DNA from: Corynebacterium sp. | GTDB lineage: Bacteria > Actinomycetota > Actinomycetes > Mycobacteriales > Mycobacteriaceae | Length of the DNA stretch: 64,000 nt | Assembly: GCF_030532325.1 (NCBI RefSeq) | Contig: NZ_JAUNLS010000016.1 | Location: 1-64,000, forward strand | Direction of reading: 5' to 3' | Part shown: piece by piece, positions 26,796-38,103 of the stretch | How the letters are laid out: the number at the start of each line of letters is the position of its first letter | Position numbering within the stretch: position 1 is the stretch's first letter | The notes under the pieces: model-generated | Seen by the model: the letters and a program-made list of their open reading frames with translations, nothing else | Told to the model about the DNA's origin: nothing | The model's database searches: none | Program-made: the position numbers and the translations under genes

Positions 26796-27998
26796 ATGAG
26801 GGAACTGGGAGAACATCTGCGCCACTACGCCGCCGAGTACAACGCGGCGGTGCACCGGCACTTCTTTGCCACGGTGCCCCAGGCCCGCCAGGTCTTCCCC
26901 CATTCCGCGCAGAGCACCCACCCGCAGTTAGCGCCAGCCGTGGCTTGGGTGCTGGAGAATCTGGAGGAGGGCTCGCTGCCCCCGGCGGTGGCCGAGCGCC
27001 TGCGCGAGTTGGGCCTGGGCCACCGCCGCCACGGCTTCCCCGCGGAGATCTATCCGGAGTTTGCCCGCTCGTTGCTGGCCGGGCTGGAGGTCCTGGGCTT
27101 GACCACGTACCAGCACCAGATCGCCGCGCGCACCATTAAGGAGTGCTGCCGCATCATGCAGGACGCCGCCCACGCCGCTGATGTGGCAGGTCAGGCCCCG
27201 GCCTACAGCGCGCAGGTGGTGGCGGTGGAGCGCCCCAACCGGCGCACCGCAGTTATCCGCGTGGAGTCCGGCGCGCAGATTGAGTACCTGCCCGGCCAGC
27301 ACTTCCAGGTGACCTCACAGCTCACCCCGGGCACGTGGCGGGAGCTCACCCCGGCTAACCCCTCCGATCCCACTGGGCAGATGGAGTTCCACCTGGCCAT
27401 TACCGGCGAGGGCTCGCAGCTGCTGTCCACCGCGCAGCCCGGCGATTGGTGGACCTTGGGCACCCCGGCCGGCACCCCGCCGGCGATTACCCCCGGCACC
27501 ACGCTCATCAGCTTTGGCACGGGCTGGGCCGCCGCGCGCGCCTTGCTCTTAGACCAGCTAGCCCGGGGTGCTGCGCTTGACGATGTCCACCTGGTCACCG
27601 TGGCCCCCTCCCCCGGCAAGCACTACGACACCGAAACCCAGGCCAACCTGGCGGCCCTGGCCCCGCAGCTGCGCGTGACCCAGGTGGTGCGCGAGGCGCA
27701 GGATCCCTGGCTGCTGGGCGCGCAGCCGCCCGCCGCGGGCTTTGCGCCCATCGTGGCCGAGGATCCCATGCAGCCTGTGCTGGCCGCGGGCACCCAGCGC
27801 CGCTTCGTGCTCGTCGGCCCCGCCGACCGCGTCGAGGTGGCCCGCGCATCCCTGCTGGCTGGAGGGGTGGATGCACAGACCATCACCAAGGAGAGCTGGC
27901 AGCGCGGCCACGAGTGGGCGGCGTCTGCCGCCGAGCTGGACGGCTGGGAGAACTGGGAGGCCTGGGCGGAGTGGAAGAAGTCCCAGTGGGCTGAGTAA
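26796..27998 (+). CDS. Divergent flavohemoglobin-like protein
   Basis: 400 residues, the length of bacterial flavohemoglobins (globin, FAD and NAD domains). In the globin part (1-130), GLGHRRHGFPAEIY gives His76 as the likely proximal haem ligand with Tyr86 ten residues later, the spacing of His85/Tyr95 in E. coli Hmp. The B10 Tyr needed for NO dioxygenase aligns with His20 in AVHRHFFATVP. The FAD motif RxYS reads RELT. The nicotinamide loop is SFGTGWAAARALL rather than GGVGLTP, and the usual CGP is VGP. The fold is likely kept, but NO detoxification is uncertain. A long Trp-rich C-terminal tail (ELDGWENWEAWAEWKK) is unusual. Confidence 0.78.
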   Translation: MRELGEHLRHYAAEYNAAVHRHFFATVPQARQVFPHSAQSTHPQLAPAVAWVLENLEEGSLPPAVAERLRELGLGHRRHGFPAEIYPEFARSLLAGLEVLGLTTYQHQIAARTIKECCRIMQDAAHAADVAGQAPAYSAQVVAVERPNRRTAVIRVESGAQIEYLPGQHFQVTSQLTPGTWRELTPANPSDPTGQMEFHLAITGEGSQLLSTAQPGDWWTLGTPAGTPPAITPGTTLISFGTGWAAARALLLDQLARGAALDDVHLVTVAPSPGKHYDTETQANLAALAPQLRVTQVVREAQDPWLLGAQPPAAGFAPIVAEDPMQPVLAAGTQRRFVLVGPADRVEVARASLLAGGVDAQTITKESWQRGHEWAASAAELDGWENWEAWAEWKKSQWAE

Positions 27999-28036
27999 TC
28001 AGAGCCTCTCGGACTGAGTAGCTAGATCTCCAGTAC

Positions 28037-28846
28037 CTAGCCCTCGAGCACCGGCAGGGAGGCGCGCACCTTCTCCACCGTCTCGGCGTCCACGTCGGCG
28101 TAGATGATCTCCGGCTCGTAGCCGGCCTCGGCCAAACGCGTGCCGTCTGGAGCCACGATCACCGAGTGGCCGATGCCCGTCGGCCCCGAAGGCTCGCCGG
28201 CCTTCTCGTTGCCGCCGGGGCGGGCCTGGCCGGCCGCCACGATGTAAGAGGTGGAATCCAGCGCGCGGGCGGTGCTCAGCAGCCGCCACTGCTCCAGCTT
28301 GCCCGGGCCATCCGCCCAGCTGGTGGGCACCACGATGAGCTGCGCGCCGCGGCGGGCCAGCTCCTTGAACTGCTCGGGGAAGCGGATGTCGTAGCAAATC
28401 GAAACCCCGACGCCCAGCCCGTCCACGTCGAAGGTCACCAGCTCGGAGCCGGGGCGCACGGTATCGGACTCGCGGTAGTCAAAGGCATCGTAGGTGTGGA
28501 TCTTCTCGTAGCCGCTCTTGAGGCCCGGGCCGGCGATGAGCGCGGTGTTGGCCACTCTGTTGATGGTCTTGCCTTTTTTATCCACAGGGTCCGCCGGGGC
28601 GAACATGCCGGCCACCACGTACACGCCGAGCTCCTCCGCGGCGGCGTGGATGGCCGTGGCGAAGGCGCCGTCGAGTTCCTGGGCCTGGGTGTCCAGGCGC
28701 CCGGAGCGGAAGTTTTGCGAGGTCGCCTCGGGTAACACGATGAGCCGCGCGCCGGCGGCTGCGGCCTCGCGAATGAGCTCGAGTGCGTGGGCGAGGTTCT
28801 CCTCGATGTCCCCGGAGCTGGCAAACTGGACAGCTGCTACTTTCAT
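28037..28846 (-). CDS. Nitrilase-superfamily amidohydrolase
   Basis: 269 residues from ATG 28846 (MKVAAVQFASSGDIEEN), the natural start of this fold; a 21-residue upstream extension is not supported. The catalytic triad is visible: Glu in VLPEATSQN, Lys in GYEKIHTYDAF and Cys in GVSICYDIRFPE. These enzymes hydrolyse C-N bonds of amides or nitriles; the closest-looking branch is the Nit/omega-amidase-like group, but I cannot fix the substrate. It is divergent from the WXG-like/DUF1023 cassette, with about 100 bp between starts. Confidence 0.9.
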   Translation of the reverse strand: MKVAAVQFASSGDIEENLAHALELIREAAAAGARLIVLPEATSQNFRSGRLDTQAQELDGAFATAIHAAAEELGVYVVAGMFAPADPVDKKGKTINRVANTALIAGPGLKSGYEKIHTYDAFDYRESDTVRPGSELVTFDVDGLGVGVSICYDIRFPEQFKELARRGAQLIVVPTSWADGPGKLEQWRLLSTARALDSTSYIVAAGQARPGGNEKAGEPSGPTGIGHSVIVAPDGTRLAEAGYEPEIIYADVDAETVEKVRASLPVLEG

Positions 28847-28947
28847 GCGGCCCACCGTAATGCAGTGCACGGAAGTTATCCACAGTTTCGGCCAATCCGG
28901 GAAAGTCACCCTAGCGCGCCCGCGGGTGCTCCCCGCAGACTCAGGGC

Positions 28948-29289
28948 ATGACTGAATTCTTTACTCAACCCTCAACCGCTACCTCATCCGTCACCTCATC
29001 CGATCACGTTCTGGAGTTCTCGCCGCACCTGCCCGCCCAGCTCGACGAGCTCCTCCGCCGCCCCGGCCCGCTCGCGGCCCACCCCGGGCTCAGCAGCGCC
29101 CCCGCGGGTTCCTCCCGCACCGCCGCCGCCCTGGCGCGGCTGCAGGAGACCTGGTTCAAGGCCTGTATCGAATCATCCCGCAGCGAGCAGGAGCAGCTGC
29201 GCTCCATGCGCCAGTTTGTGGGTGCCGCCCATACTCACGATTCCCAACTGGCCCACTCCCTGACTCCCTCCGGGCGGGTTCCGCGATGA
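28948..29289 (+). CDS. Small partner of the WXG-like/DUF1023 protein
   Basis: 113 residues with no signal peptide. The N-terminus is Ser/Thr-rich, followed by a helical stretch AAALARLQETWFKACIESSR with charged residues and a C-terminal tail. It overlaps the next gene by 4 nt (ATGA at 29286-29289), indicating obligate co-expression. Small helical proteins just upstream of WXG-like effectors often act as secretion partners, so that is the working inference. The family is not recognised and the upstream ribosome site is weak. Confidence 0.6.
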   Translation: MTEFFTQPSTATSSVTSSDHVLEFSPHLPAQLDELLRRPGPLAAHPGLSSAPAGSSRTAAALARLQETWFKACIESSRSEQEQLRSMRQFVGAAHTHDSQLAHSLTPSGRVPR

Positions 29290-30431
29290 GGGCCATGCAG
29301 ATCTATCAGCAGGCCTCCGCGCTCTATTCTTTGAGCTCTCACCTGCGCGGTTTCATCGATGACTCACTCCACCATTGGCAGGGCCTAGAATTCTTCGGCG
29401 GCGCGGGCGAGGCCGCACGGACCGCGCTGAGCCGCACCACCGCCCTGCTGGAATCCCCCGCCGCGCAGATGCGCGCGGCGGCCGCGGTACTCGCCGCCTA
29501 CGCCCCACTGCAGGAGCGGATCGAGCACCTCATCGCCGCCCTGCAGGCCACCGAGGGCACGCCCGCCGCGCGCCAGGCCAGCCACGCGCTCAACGCCCTC
29601 GACGCTCTTGGCAACTCCCTCGATTGGGCCTGCGCCCGCCAGCTCGAGGCCCTGTGCACCCCGGAGATGGCCACCCCGCCAGAGCGCCTGGAGGATTTCA
29701 GCGCCCTCAGCCTTCCCGAGTTGCACCAGGTGCAGCTGTCCACCGCGCCCGCCGAGGTGCAGCGCCTGGCCGAGGAGAATCCCGACCTCACCCTGTTGGA
29801 GGTCAGCCCCGGCCGGCTGGTGGCGCTGGTGGATCCGCAGCACCTGGGCACGCAGGCCGCACAGGTCACCACCTTTGTGGGCGGGGTGGGTTCGGCCCAT
29901 CCCTCTTCCTGGCCCACCGGCATCGAGCGGGCGCGCGCCGCGGCCCTGGCCACCGGCGGCCCGGCCGTGGCGTGGATGGGCTACGGCGCCCCGGAAAGCC
30001 TCGCGCGCGCCACCCACGAAAGGCCCGCCGAGCAGGGCGCCGCGGAGCTGCGCCGCTTCCAACGTGCGCTGGGCCAGCGCTTTCCCGGCTCGCAGCGCAT
30101 CGTGGTGGGCTACTCCTATGGTTCGGTGGTCGTCGGCAAGGCAGCCCGTGGCACCGTGATCGGCGATGACGTTGTCTTCGTGGGCAGCCCCGGCACTTCC
30201 GCACGCAGCGCCGCGGAGATCCCCGGCCGGGTGTGGGCGGCCACCAACGACGGCGACGCCATATCTTTAAGCACCGGCGCGCACGGCGGCGTGCACGGGC
30301 CGGATCCCACCCAGCCCGAGTTCGGGGCGCAGCCCGTTCCTGGCGCGGACGGCCTGCCGGGAAACCACAACAGCTATTGGAAGGACCCCGCGTTCCTGCG
30401 GGGCCTGGGGAGGATCGCGGCGCTACACTAG
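29286..30431 (+). CDS. WXG-like/DUF1023 alpha/beta-hydrolase
   Basis: 381 residues. The N-terminal 95 are helical with HHWQGLEFFGGAGEAARTAL (about 36-55), a WxG turn between helices as in WXG100-type secreted proteins. The C-terminal half is an alpha/beta-hydrolase of DUF1023 type: VVGYSYGSVVVGK holds the nucleophile elbow GYSYGS, NDGDAIS supplies the Asp, and GNHNSYW the His. No signal peptide is present. The layout resembles actinobacterial type VII-linked hydrolases. No secretion-system genes lie in this window, so export is inference. Confidence 0.75.
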   Translation: MRAMQIYQQASALYSLSSHLRGFIDDSLHHWQGLEFFGGAGEAARTALSRTTALLESPAAQMRAAAAVLAAYAPLQERIEHLIAALQATEGTPAARQASHALNALDALGNSLDWACARQLEALCTPEMATPPERLEDFSALSLPELHQVQLSTAPAEVQRLAEENPDLTLLEVSPGRLVALVDPQHLGTQAAQVTTFVGGVGSAHPSSWPTGIERARAAALATGGPAVAWMGYGAPESLARATHERPAEQGAAELRRFQRALGQRFPGSQRIVVGYSYGSVVVGKAARGTVIGDDVVFVGSPGTSARSAAEIPGRVWAATNDGDAISLSTGAHGGVHGPDPTQPEFGAQPVPGADGLPGNHNSYWKDPAFLRGLGRIAALH

Positions 30432-30496
30432 CGGCTTCGGCCACCCCAGGACCCCAGCCTGCCCCAGCAGGCCCCCACAAGTCTGTACCTGGAAGT

Positions 30497-30587
30497 CTGA
30501 ACCTGGATGGCTGAACCTCGACGTCGCCAAGCTCAGCGTCGCAGCCGGCGAAAGACGCGACCACGGGGTTCAGCCTTCCAGGTTCAG
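30497..30587. repeat. Long palindromic repeat, copy A
   Basis: Arms 30497-30517 and 30567-30587 pair over 21 nt with one mismatch (CTGAACCTGGAtGGCTGAAC...). Each arm carries CTGAACC twice. An inner GTCGC/GCGAC pair lies in the 49-nt loop, and a T-rich tract follows on the plus strand. It lies 65 nt past the DUF1023 stop. It shares CTCGACGTCGCCAAGCTCAG and downstream sequence with copy C at 48043, so this is a dispersed family. It may act as a terminator or 3' stabiliser. Confidence 0.8.
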
Positions 30588-30649
30588 CCTCTTGTTTTTC
30601 GGGAGGCTGTGTTTTTAGGGAGACAGCAGCGCCCGCGTGAACGCAAAAG

Positions 30650-30742
30650 TCTAGCCCTGGAAGGCGAGACCTCAAGGTCGCGCTTGGCCAGGCCGCGGGC
30701 TTCGCACTTGGCGAGGTCGAGGTCTGTACTTCCAGGGCTAGA
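30650..30742. repeat. Long palindromic repeat, copy B (diverged)
   Basis: Arms 30650-30673 and 30719-30742 (TCTAGCCCTGGAAGGCGAGA..., complement ...TTCCAGGGCTAGA) pair over 24 nt with about three mismatches near the inner end. It has the same size and layout as copy A but a different stem sequence, so paired changes have kept the fold. It lies 32 nt past the ald stop. Confidence 0.75.
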
Positions 30743-30773
30743 TTTCTAGCGAGCGGGCTCGGGGCAGCGGATG

Positions 30774-32294
<1,521 letters not shown>

Positions 32295-32345
32295 GCTCAC
32301 ACCTTTCTTGTGCGTGTACGGATTATCAGCTGCGCGCACCACGCC

Positions 32346-32365
32346 TGAGCCACAGTTCTGGCTCA
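32346..32365. promoter_or_regulatory. Perfect palindrome upstream of ald
   Basis: TGAGCCA-cagttc-TGGCTCA, a 7-6-7 inverted repeat 52 nt before the ald start. A second CCTGAGCCACAG follows about 40 nt away. It looks like a repressor or activator site; I cannot name the protein. Confidence 0.5.
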
Positions 32366-32514
32366 CAGTTCCGGCTCCAACGTGGCCTGAGCCACAGCAT
32401 TGGCCGCAAGTCTATCGCACACTTTGCACCAGCGGTACTTCATCTTCACAAAGCTTTTCAGCTCCCCGCGCGCCGCCCCCTTCGCGGCCCGCGCAACGCC
32501 AGCACAACGCCAGA

Positions 32515-32549
32515 AAGCCCTGGCCAGCCACACAAGCTAGCCAGGGCTT
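32515..32549 (-). terminator. Terminator after hspR
   Basis: AAGCCCTGGC (32515-32524) pairs with GCCAGGGCTT (32540-32549), 10 bp perfect, 20 nt past the hspR stop. It separates the heat-shock cluster from ald. Confidence 0.65.
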
Positions 32550-32568
32550 CAGAAGGAACGATGGGGCA

Positions 32569-32973
32569 CTACCCGCGCCTGTTGCGTCGCGGCGTCCACA
32601 TCACCACGGACGTCGAGCGCGGCACGTGCACGAGCTCACCGCGCGGCGGGCGTTGCTCGGCCTCCTCGCGCAGGCGGGCGACCTCCTCGAGGAGGGCGTC
32701 GCGCTCCGCGGCGAGCTGATCGCGCTCCTCCGTGAGCTCGATGATGGATTTGATGCCGGCCAGGTTCACGCCGTCGTCCTGCGAAAGAGTTTGGATCTTG
32801 CGCAGCAGCTCGATGTCGCGGTCGGAGTAGCGGCGCCCGCCTCCCTGCGTGCGTGCGGGGGAGACCAGCCCCATGCGGTCATAGGTGCGCAGGGTCTGTG
32901 CGTGCATGCCGGAGAGCTCCGCAGCCACCGAGATGACGTACACGGCCGGCGAGTCTTTCGATGCAGCGTTCAT
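32569..32973 (-). CDS. hspR: HspR heat-shock repressor (MerR family)
   Basis: 134 residues from ATG 32973, set by the ribosome site AAAGGAGG 7 nt upstream; the longer frame runs into dnaJ. The MerR-type HTH is VAAELSGMHAQTLRTYDRMG with wing GGGRRYSDRDIELLRKI, followed by a coiled coil (TEERDQLAAERDALLEEVARL). HspR binds HAIR repeats and represses dnaK and clpB; candidate sites are present before both genes here. It is the last gene of dnaK-grpE-dnaJ-hspR, 13 nt after dnaJ, so it represses its own operon. The C-terminus is unusually basic (MWTPRRNRRG). Confidence 0.97.
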   Translation of the reverse strand: MNAASKDSPAVYVISVAAELSGMHAQTLRTYDRMGLVSPARTQGGGRRYSDRDIELLRKIQTLSQDDGVNLAGIKSIIELTEERDQLAAERDALLEEVARLREEAEQRPPRGELVHVPRSTSVVMWTPRRNRRG

Positions 32974-32986
32974 GACTTCGCCTCCT

Positions 32987-34192
32987 TTACACACCCGTCG
33001 TGTCGCCGGCCCAGCCCGCGCGGGGGTTGAAGCCGGACTCCTTTTCCGCCTGGGCGTAGGTGCGCAGCGCCGAGCTGGCCGCCGCGTCCAGGGTGGAAGG
33101 GACCTTGACCTGCACGGTGACCATGAGGTCGCCGGACTTTCCGCCACGCTTGGCGATGCCCCTGCCCTTCACCCGCAGCGTCCGCCCATCGGGCGTGCCG
33201 GCCGGGACCTTGAGGCGCACCGGGGAATCCAGCGTGGGCACGGTGATGGTATCGCCCAGCGCCAGCTCCGCAAAGGAGACCGGCACGGTCACGTGGAGGT
33301 CATCGCCCTCGCGGCTAAAGACCTTGTCCGGCTTCACCTTGACGGTCACGAAGAGATCACCCGAGGGCGTGCCGTTGGGGCCCGCCTCGCCCTGGCCGGC
33401 CAGGCGGACTTTCTGCCCGTCGATGACTCCGGCCGGGATGCGCACGGTGATCGAGCGGGTGCGGTGCACGGTGCCGGTGCCCCGGCAGTCCTTGCAGGGA
33501 TCCTCCACGCGCTGGCCGGTGCCGTCGCAGTCGGTGCACGGCGCGGAAAAGCCAAAAGCCCCGCGGTTCTCGGAGGTAAATCCGGTGCCCTTGCACGTCG
33601 AGCACTGCTTCAAGGTTCCGGAGGAAGACCCGGAGCCGTGGCAGGTAGTGCAGGGTGCCTCGCCGCTGAGCTGCAGTGGGATGGTGGTTCCCTTGGCGGC
33701 CTCGCGGAAGTCGAGGGTTATTTCCGTTTCGACGTCGGCCCCCCGCGACGGCCTAGCTGCGTGGCTAGCACCACCGCCGCGGTTGAAAACGCTACCGAAG
33801 ATATCCCCAAAACCGCCGCCTTGAGACGATCCTCCAGTGGCGCGTCCGAAGAGGTCCGAGATGTCGAATTCTTGCGCCCCGTGACCCATGTGCGTAGATC
33901 GAAACCCGCCGGGAAAGCCGGCGCCTCCCATCCGTCCAAACCCACCGCCGCTGCGCAGCATGGCCTTGAACTGGTCGTATTCCTTGCGCTCGGAGGCGTC
34001 GGACAGCACGTCGTAGGCCTCGGCCACCTTCTTGAAGCGTTCGGCGGCGGCCGGGTTATCGGGGTTGGTATCGGGATGGTTTTCGCGCGCAAGCTTGCGG
34101 TAGGCGCGCTTGATCTCGTCGGCGGAAGCGGATGAGGAGACCCCCAGATCCGCATAGTAATCCTTGTCTGCCCATTCGGGTTTAGCGCTCAC
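32987..34192 (-). CDS. dnaJ: DnaJ co-chaperone
   Basis: 401 residues, GTG start at 34192 with AAAGGAGGA 8 nt upstream. J-domain (1-75) with HPD in [11 protein letters not shown] stimulates DnaK ATPase. A Gly/Phe-rich linker (about 90-150) follows, then four zinc repeats: [32 protein letters not shown]. The C-terminal substrate-binding domains follow ([19 protein letters not shown]). All expected cysteines are present. It sits between grpE and hspR; a hairpin in the grpE-dnaJ gap may lower its expression relative to dnaK-grpE. Confidence 0.97.
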   Translation of the reverse strand: MSAKPEWADKDYYADLGVSSSASADEIKRAYRKLARENHPDTNPDNPAAAERFKKVAEAYDVLSDASERKEYDQFKAMLRSGGGFGRMGGAGFPGGFRSTHMGHGAQEFDISDLFGRATGGSSQGGGFGDIFGSVFNRGGGASHAARPSRGADVETEITLDFREAAKGTTIPLQLSGEAPCTTCHGSGSSSGTLKQCSTCKGTGFTSENRGAFGFSAPCTDCDGTGQRVEDPCKDCRGTGTVHRTRSITVRIPAGVIDGQKVRLAGQGEAGPNGTPSGDLFVTVKVKPDKVFSREGDDLHVTVPVSFAELALGDTITVPTLDSPVRLKVPAGTPDGRTLRVKGRGIAKRGGKSGDLMVTVQVKVPSTLDAAASSALRTYAQAEKESGFNPRAGWAGDTTGV

Positions 34193-34277
34193 TGGGCATC
34201 TCCTCCTTTCAGGAGTGTGTTAGGTGCGTGTTCTAAAAAGTGTTGTCTGTTTGTTGTCTAACTAAAAGCTAAAGAGT

Positions 34278-34307
34278 GTGGCGCCAAGGACGAGACCCTG
34301 GCGCCAC
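34278..34307 (-). terminator. Intercistronic hairpin between grpE and dnaJ
   Basis: GTGGCGCCA (34278-34286) pairs with TGGCGCCAC (34299-34307), a 9-bp stem 9 nt past the grpE stop. On the minus strand it is followed by CACTCTTTAGCTTTTAG, moderately T-rich. Likely an attenuator or processing site rather than a full stop, since dnaJ-hspR lie downstream. Confidence 0.55.
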
Positions 34308-34315
34308 GGCGGTGC

Positions 34316-35011
34316 TTATTCCTCGCTGCTATCTTCAGCGTCCGAACCCGAATCCTCGGACGGGTCGGAAATAATCACCATGGCGGTGCGCACCACGCGC
34401 TCGCCTACCTTGTAGCCGCGGCGCAGCACGGTGCCGAGCACCTGCTCACCGCCGGAGGACAAGTCCTGCACGGCCTCGTGGATTTCGGGGTCGAAGGCAT
34501 CGCCTTCCTCACCGAAAGCCTCAAGCTTGTGCTTGCTCAGCACGCCGGAGAGCTTATCTGCAATCGCCTTGAGCGGGCCGGACTCGAGGTCGCCGTGCTG
34601 GCGGGCGAGCTCCAGGTCATCAAGGATAGGCAGGAACTCTGCCAGGACCTTGGCCTTGGTCATCTCGGCCGCGGCGGCACGCTCACGCTCGGTGCGGCGG
34701 CGGTAGTTGGTGTACTCCGCGTTGAGGCGCTGCAGATCCTCGGTGCGCTCAGCCAGCTGAGCCTCCAGGGAGTCGGCGTCGGCGGCAGCGGCTTCGTCAC
34801 CGGCCTCCGGTGCGGCGTCGGTAGCGTCGGCGTCGGCGTCGGTGACAGCCTCGGCGTCGATGCCGGAGAGCGCCTCCTCCAGGTCCTCCTCAAGAGTGGG
34901 ATCCAGCTCCTGGGCGGCCTGCGCCTCCTCCGCGGCGGCCTCGGCGGAGTTTGCCGTGGTGGCCTCGGGGTCAGTGTTGTCCGGGTTTCCCGGATCCTGA
35001 GGGGATGTCAT
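34316..35011 (-). CDS. grpE: GrpE nucleotide exchange factor
   Basis: 231 residues. A long acidic, Ala/Asp/Glu-rich N-terminus (1-85) precedes the dimerising helix ([20 protein letters not shown]). The conserved C-terminal beta-wing follows, with [11 protein letters not shown] and [20 protein letters not shown]. It releases ADP from DnaK. It starts 3 nt after the dnaK stop, so translation is coupled. The acidic N- and C-terminal tails ([14 protein letters not shown]) are longer than in E. coli but usual for actinobacteria. Confidence 0.96.
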   Translation of the reverse strand: MTSPQDPGNPDNTDPEATTANSAEAAAEEAQAAQELDPTLEEDLEEALSGIDAEAVTDADADATDAAPEAGDEAAAADADSLEAQLAERTEDLQRLNAEYTNYRRRTERERAAAAEMTKAKVLAEFLPILDDLELARQHGDLESGPLKAIADKLSGVLSKHKLEAFGEEGDAFDPEIHEAVQDLSSGGEQVLGTVLRRGYKVGERVVRTAMVIISDPSEDSGSDAEDSSEE

Positions 35012-35014
35012 CTC

Positions 35015-36865
<1,851 letters not shown>

Positions 36866-36902
36866 AATGATTACTCCTTCTACTTTAGGGTTTGTCTTTG
36901 AA

Positions 36903-36923
36903 GTTGATTGTCCGTGACTCAAC
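36903..36923. promoter_or_regulatory. HAIR-like operator upstream of dnaK (site 1)
   Basis: GTTGATT-gtccgtg-ACTCAAC, 7-7-7 spacing; the right arm fits the HspR consensus and the left arm is partly degenerate. It begins 38 nt before the dnaK ATG. Confidence 0.65.
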
Positions 36924-36977
36924 TTCTGCCACGGTTCACAGCCACCCTAACAGAAGTCCCACTCTCAGTCACACAAA

Positions 36978-36998
36978 CCTGAGTGGATGTCACTCAAC
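36978..36998. promoter_or_regulatory. HAIR-like operator upstream of dnaK (site 2)
   Basis: CCTGAGT-ggatgtc-ACTCAAC, a good 7-7-7 HAIR with only the outer bases unpaired. 75 bp from site 1, close to seven helical turns. Confidence 0.75.
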
Positions 36999-37022
36999 CT
37001 CTATAACGGGACTGCTTCCAAA

Positions 37023-37043
37023 GTTGTTCCCGATCGGCTCAAC
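37023..37043. promoter_or_regulatory. Degenerate HAIR-like element upstream of dnaK (site 3)
   Basis: GTTGTTC-ccgatcg-GCTCAAC keeps the arm spacing but matches the consensus only partly. 45 bp beyond site 2. It may be a decayed or low-affinity site. Confidence 0.4.
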
Positions 37044-37114
37044 TTTTTTCCAAAACTTTCCTCCCGGACCTTCTACCAGCGCAAACACCCAGCGAGCACA
37101 AAACGAGAAAACCC

Positions 37115-37137
37115 CGAGGCGTCACGGCGCCGCCTCG
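37115..37137 (-). terminator. Terminator after the secreted anchored protein gene
   Basis: CGAGGCG (37115-37121) and CGCCTCG (37131-37137) pair perfectly; on the minus strand they are followed by GGGTTTTCTCGTTTTG, a good U-rich tract, just past the stop at 37159. Confidence 0.8.
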
Positions 37138-37158
37138 AGGTCTCAAAGATGTGCAGTT

Positions 37159-37974
37159 TTAGCGGCGGAACTGCGCCAGCAGCTGGTCCACCACTGGACG
37201 CAGACCAAAGCCGATGCCAATGAGCGAGATGATCAGCGCCACCAGGCCGCCGATGCCCAGACCGGCGAGCTGCTTGGTGGTCAGGGAGCTGCCGTCGGGC
37301 ACGGAGCTGGTCTTATCCTCGCCCTTAGCGCAGGCGCTGAAGGCGGTGGAGTAGCCCACGATCGGCGCGGCGAACTCGGGGGCGCGATCCTTGAGTGCGT
37401 TGAGGAAGGCGTCGCGGATCTGAATGACGTCGCCACCCAAGAGGAGGCCGCCAATTGCCCCACCCACGGCGGAGCCAAAGTCCACGCCGTAGAGCGGGCT
37501 GCCCTTCTCGTTGGCCTCGCGGCGGGACATTTCGATGGGCTCCTCGCCCACCACCGGCTTCTTAGAGGCGTTAAGGTAGGCCACCATCTGCCAGTACTTA
37601 GCCTTCTCCGGGCCGAGGGCCAGGCGGGTCTGCGCATCGCTGACGCTCTTGCCGTCAATCGTCTTGCCAATGGCCAGGTCAGAAGCACTCTTCACGGTGT
37701 CCTGGATGGCGTAGTCCCAGACTAGCTTGGCGTCCTCCTGCGCGTTCTCCTTCTCAAAGGAATCGCGGGCGTTCTGCGCCACGTACACGAACATCTTCGT
37801 GTAGGCGCCGTTGATGCGGGCCTGGTCAGTATCGGAGAAGGTGATGGTGCACTGATCGGTCTCAGCATCAACGTCAACCTCGTAGGCGCTGGCCTGCGGG
37901 GCGGGGACTGCGGAAACCGCAGAGAAGGAAACGGCAGCGGCAACCAGCGGCGCCACCAGGCGGTGTCGGCTCAC
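37159..37974 (-). CDS. Secreted protein with C-terminal membrane anchor
   Basis: 271 residues from GTG 37974, chosen because GAAAGG lies 6 nt upstream. A signal peptide (basic SRHR, hydrophobic stretch, cleavage near PQASA-Y) is followed by about 200 exported residues. The C-terminal hydrophobic segment (LAGLGIGGLVALIISLIGIGFG) with basic end QFRR holds it in the membrane facing out. VGGAIGGLLLGGD in the middle is Gly-rich and weakly hydrophobic. The family is not recognised. Single-gene unit upstream of the dnaK promoter, same direction, separated by a terminator. Confidence 0.75.
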   Translation of the reverse strand: MSRHRLVAPLVAAAVSFSAVSAVPAPQASAYEVDVDAETDQCTITFSDTDQARINGAYTKMFVYVAQNARDSFEKENAQEDAKLVWDYAIQDTVKSASDLAIGKTIDGKSVSDAQTRLALGPEKAKYWQMVAYLNASKKPVVGEEPIEMSRREANEKGSPLYGVDFGSAVGGAIGGLLLGGDVIQIRDAFLNALKDRAPEFAAPIVGYSTAFSACAKGEDKTSSVPDGSSLTTKQLAGLGIGGLVALIISLIGIGFGLRPVVDQLLAQFRR

Positions 37975-38103
37975 GACGATCCTTTCGGGACACAAAAGTA
38001 AGAAAACGATGCGGTAACTCTAACCCAACACTCAGAAAAGATGGGCGCTCGCCGTTGTTTTTATGAGCAGCGTCACAGCCTAGGCCCGAAAGGACGGCTC
38101 ACG

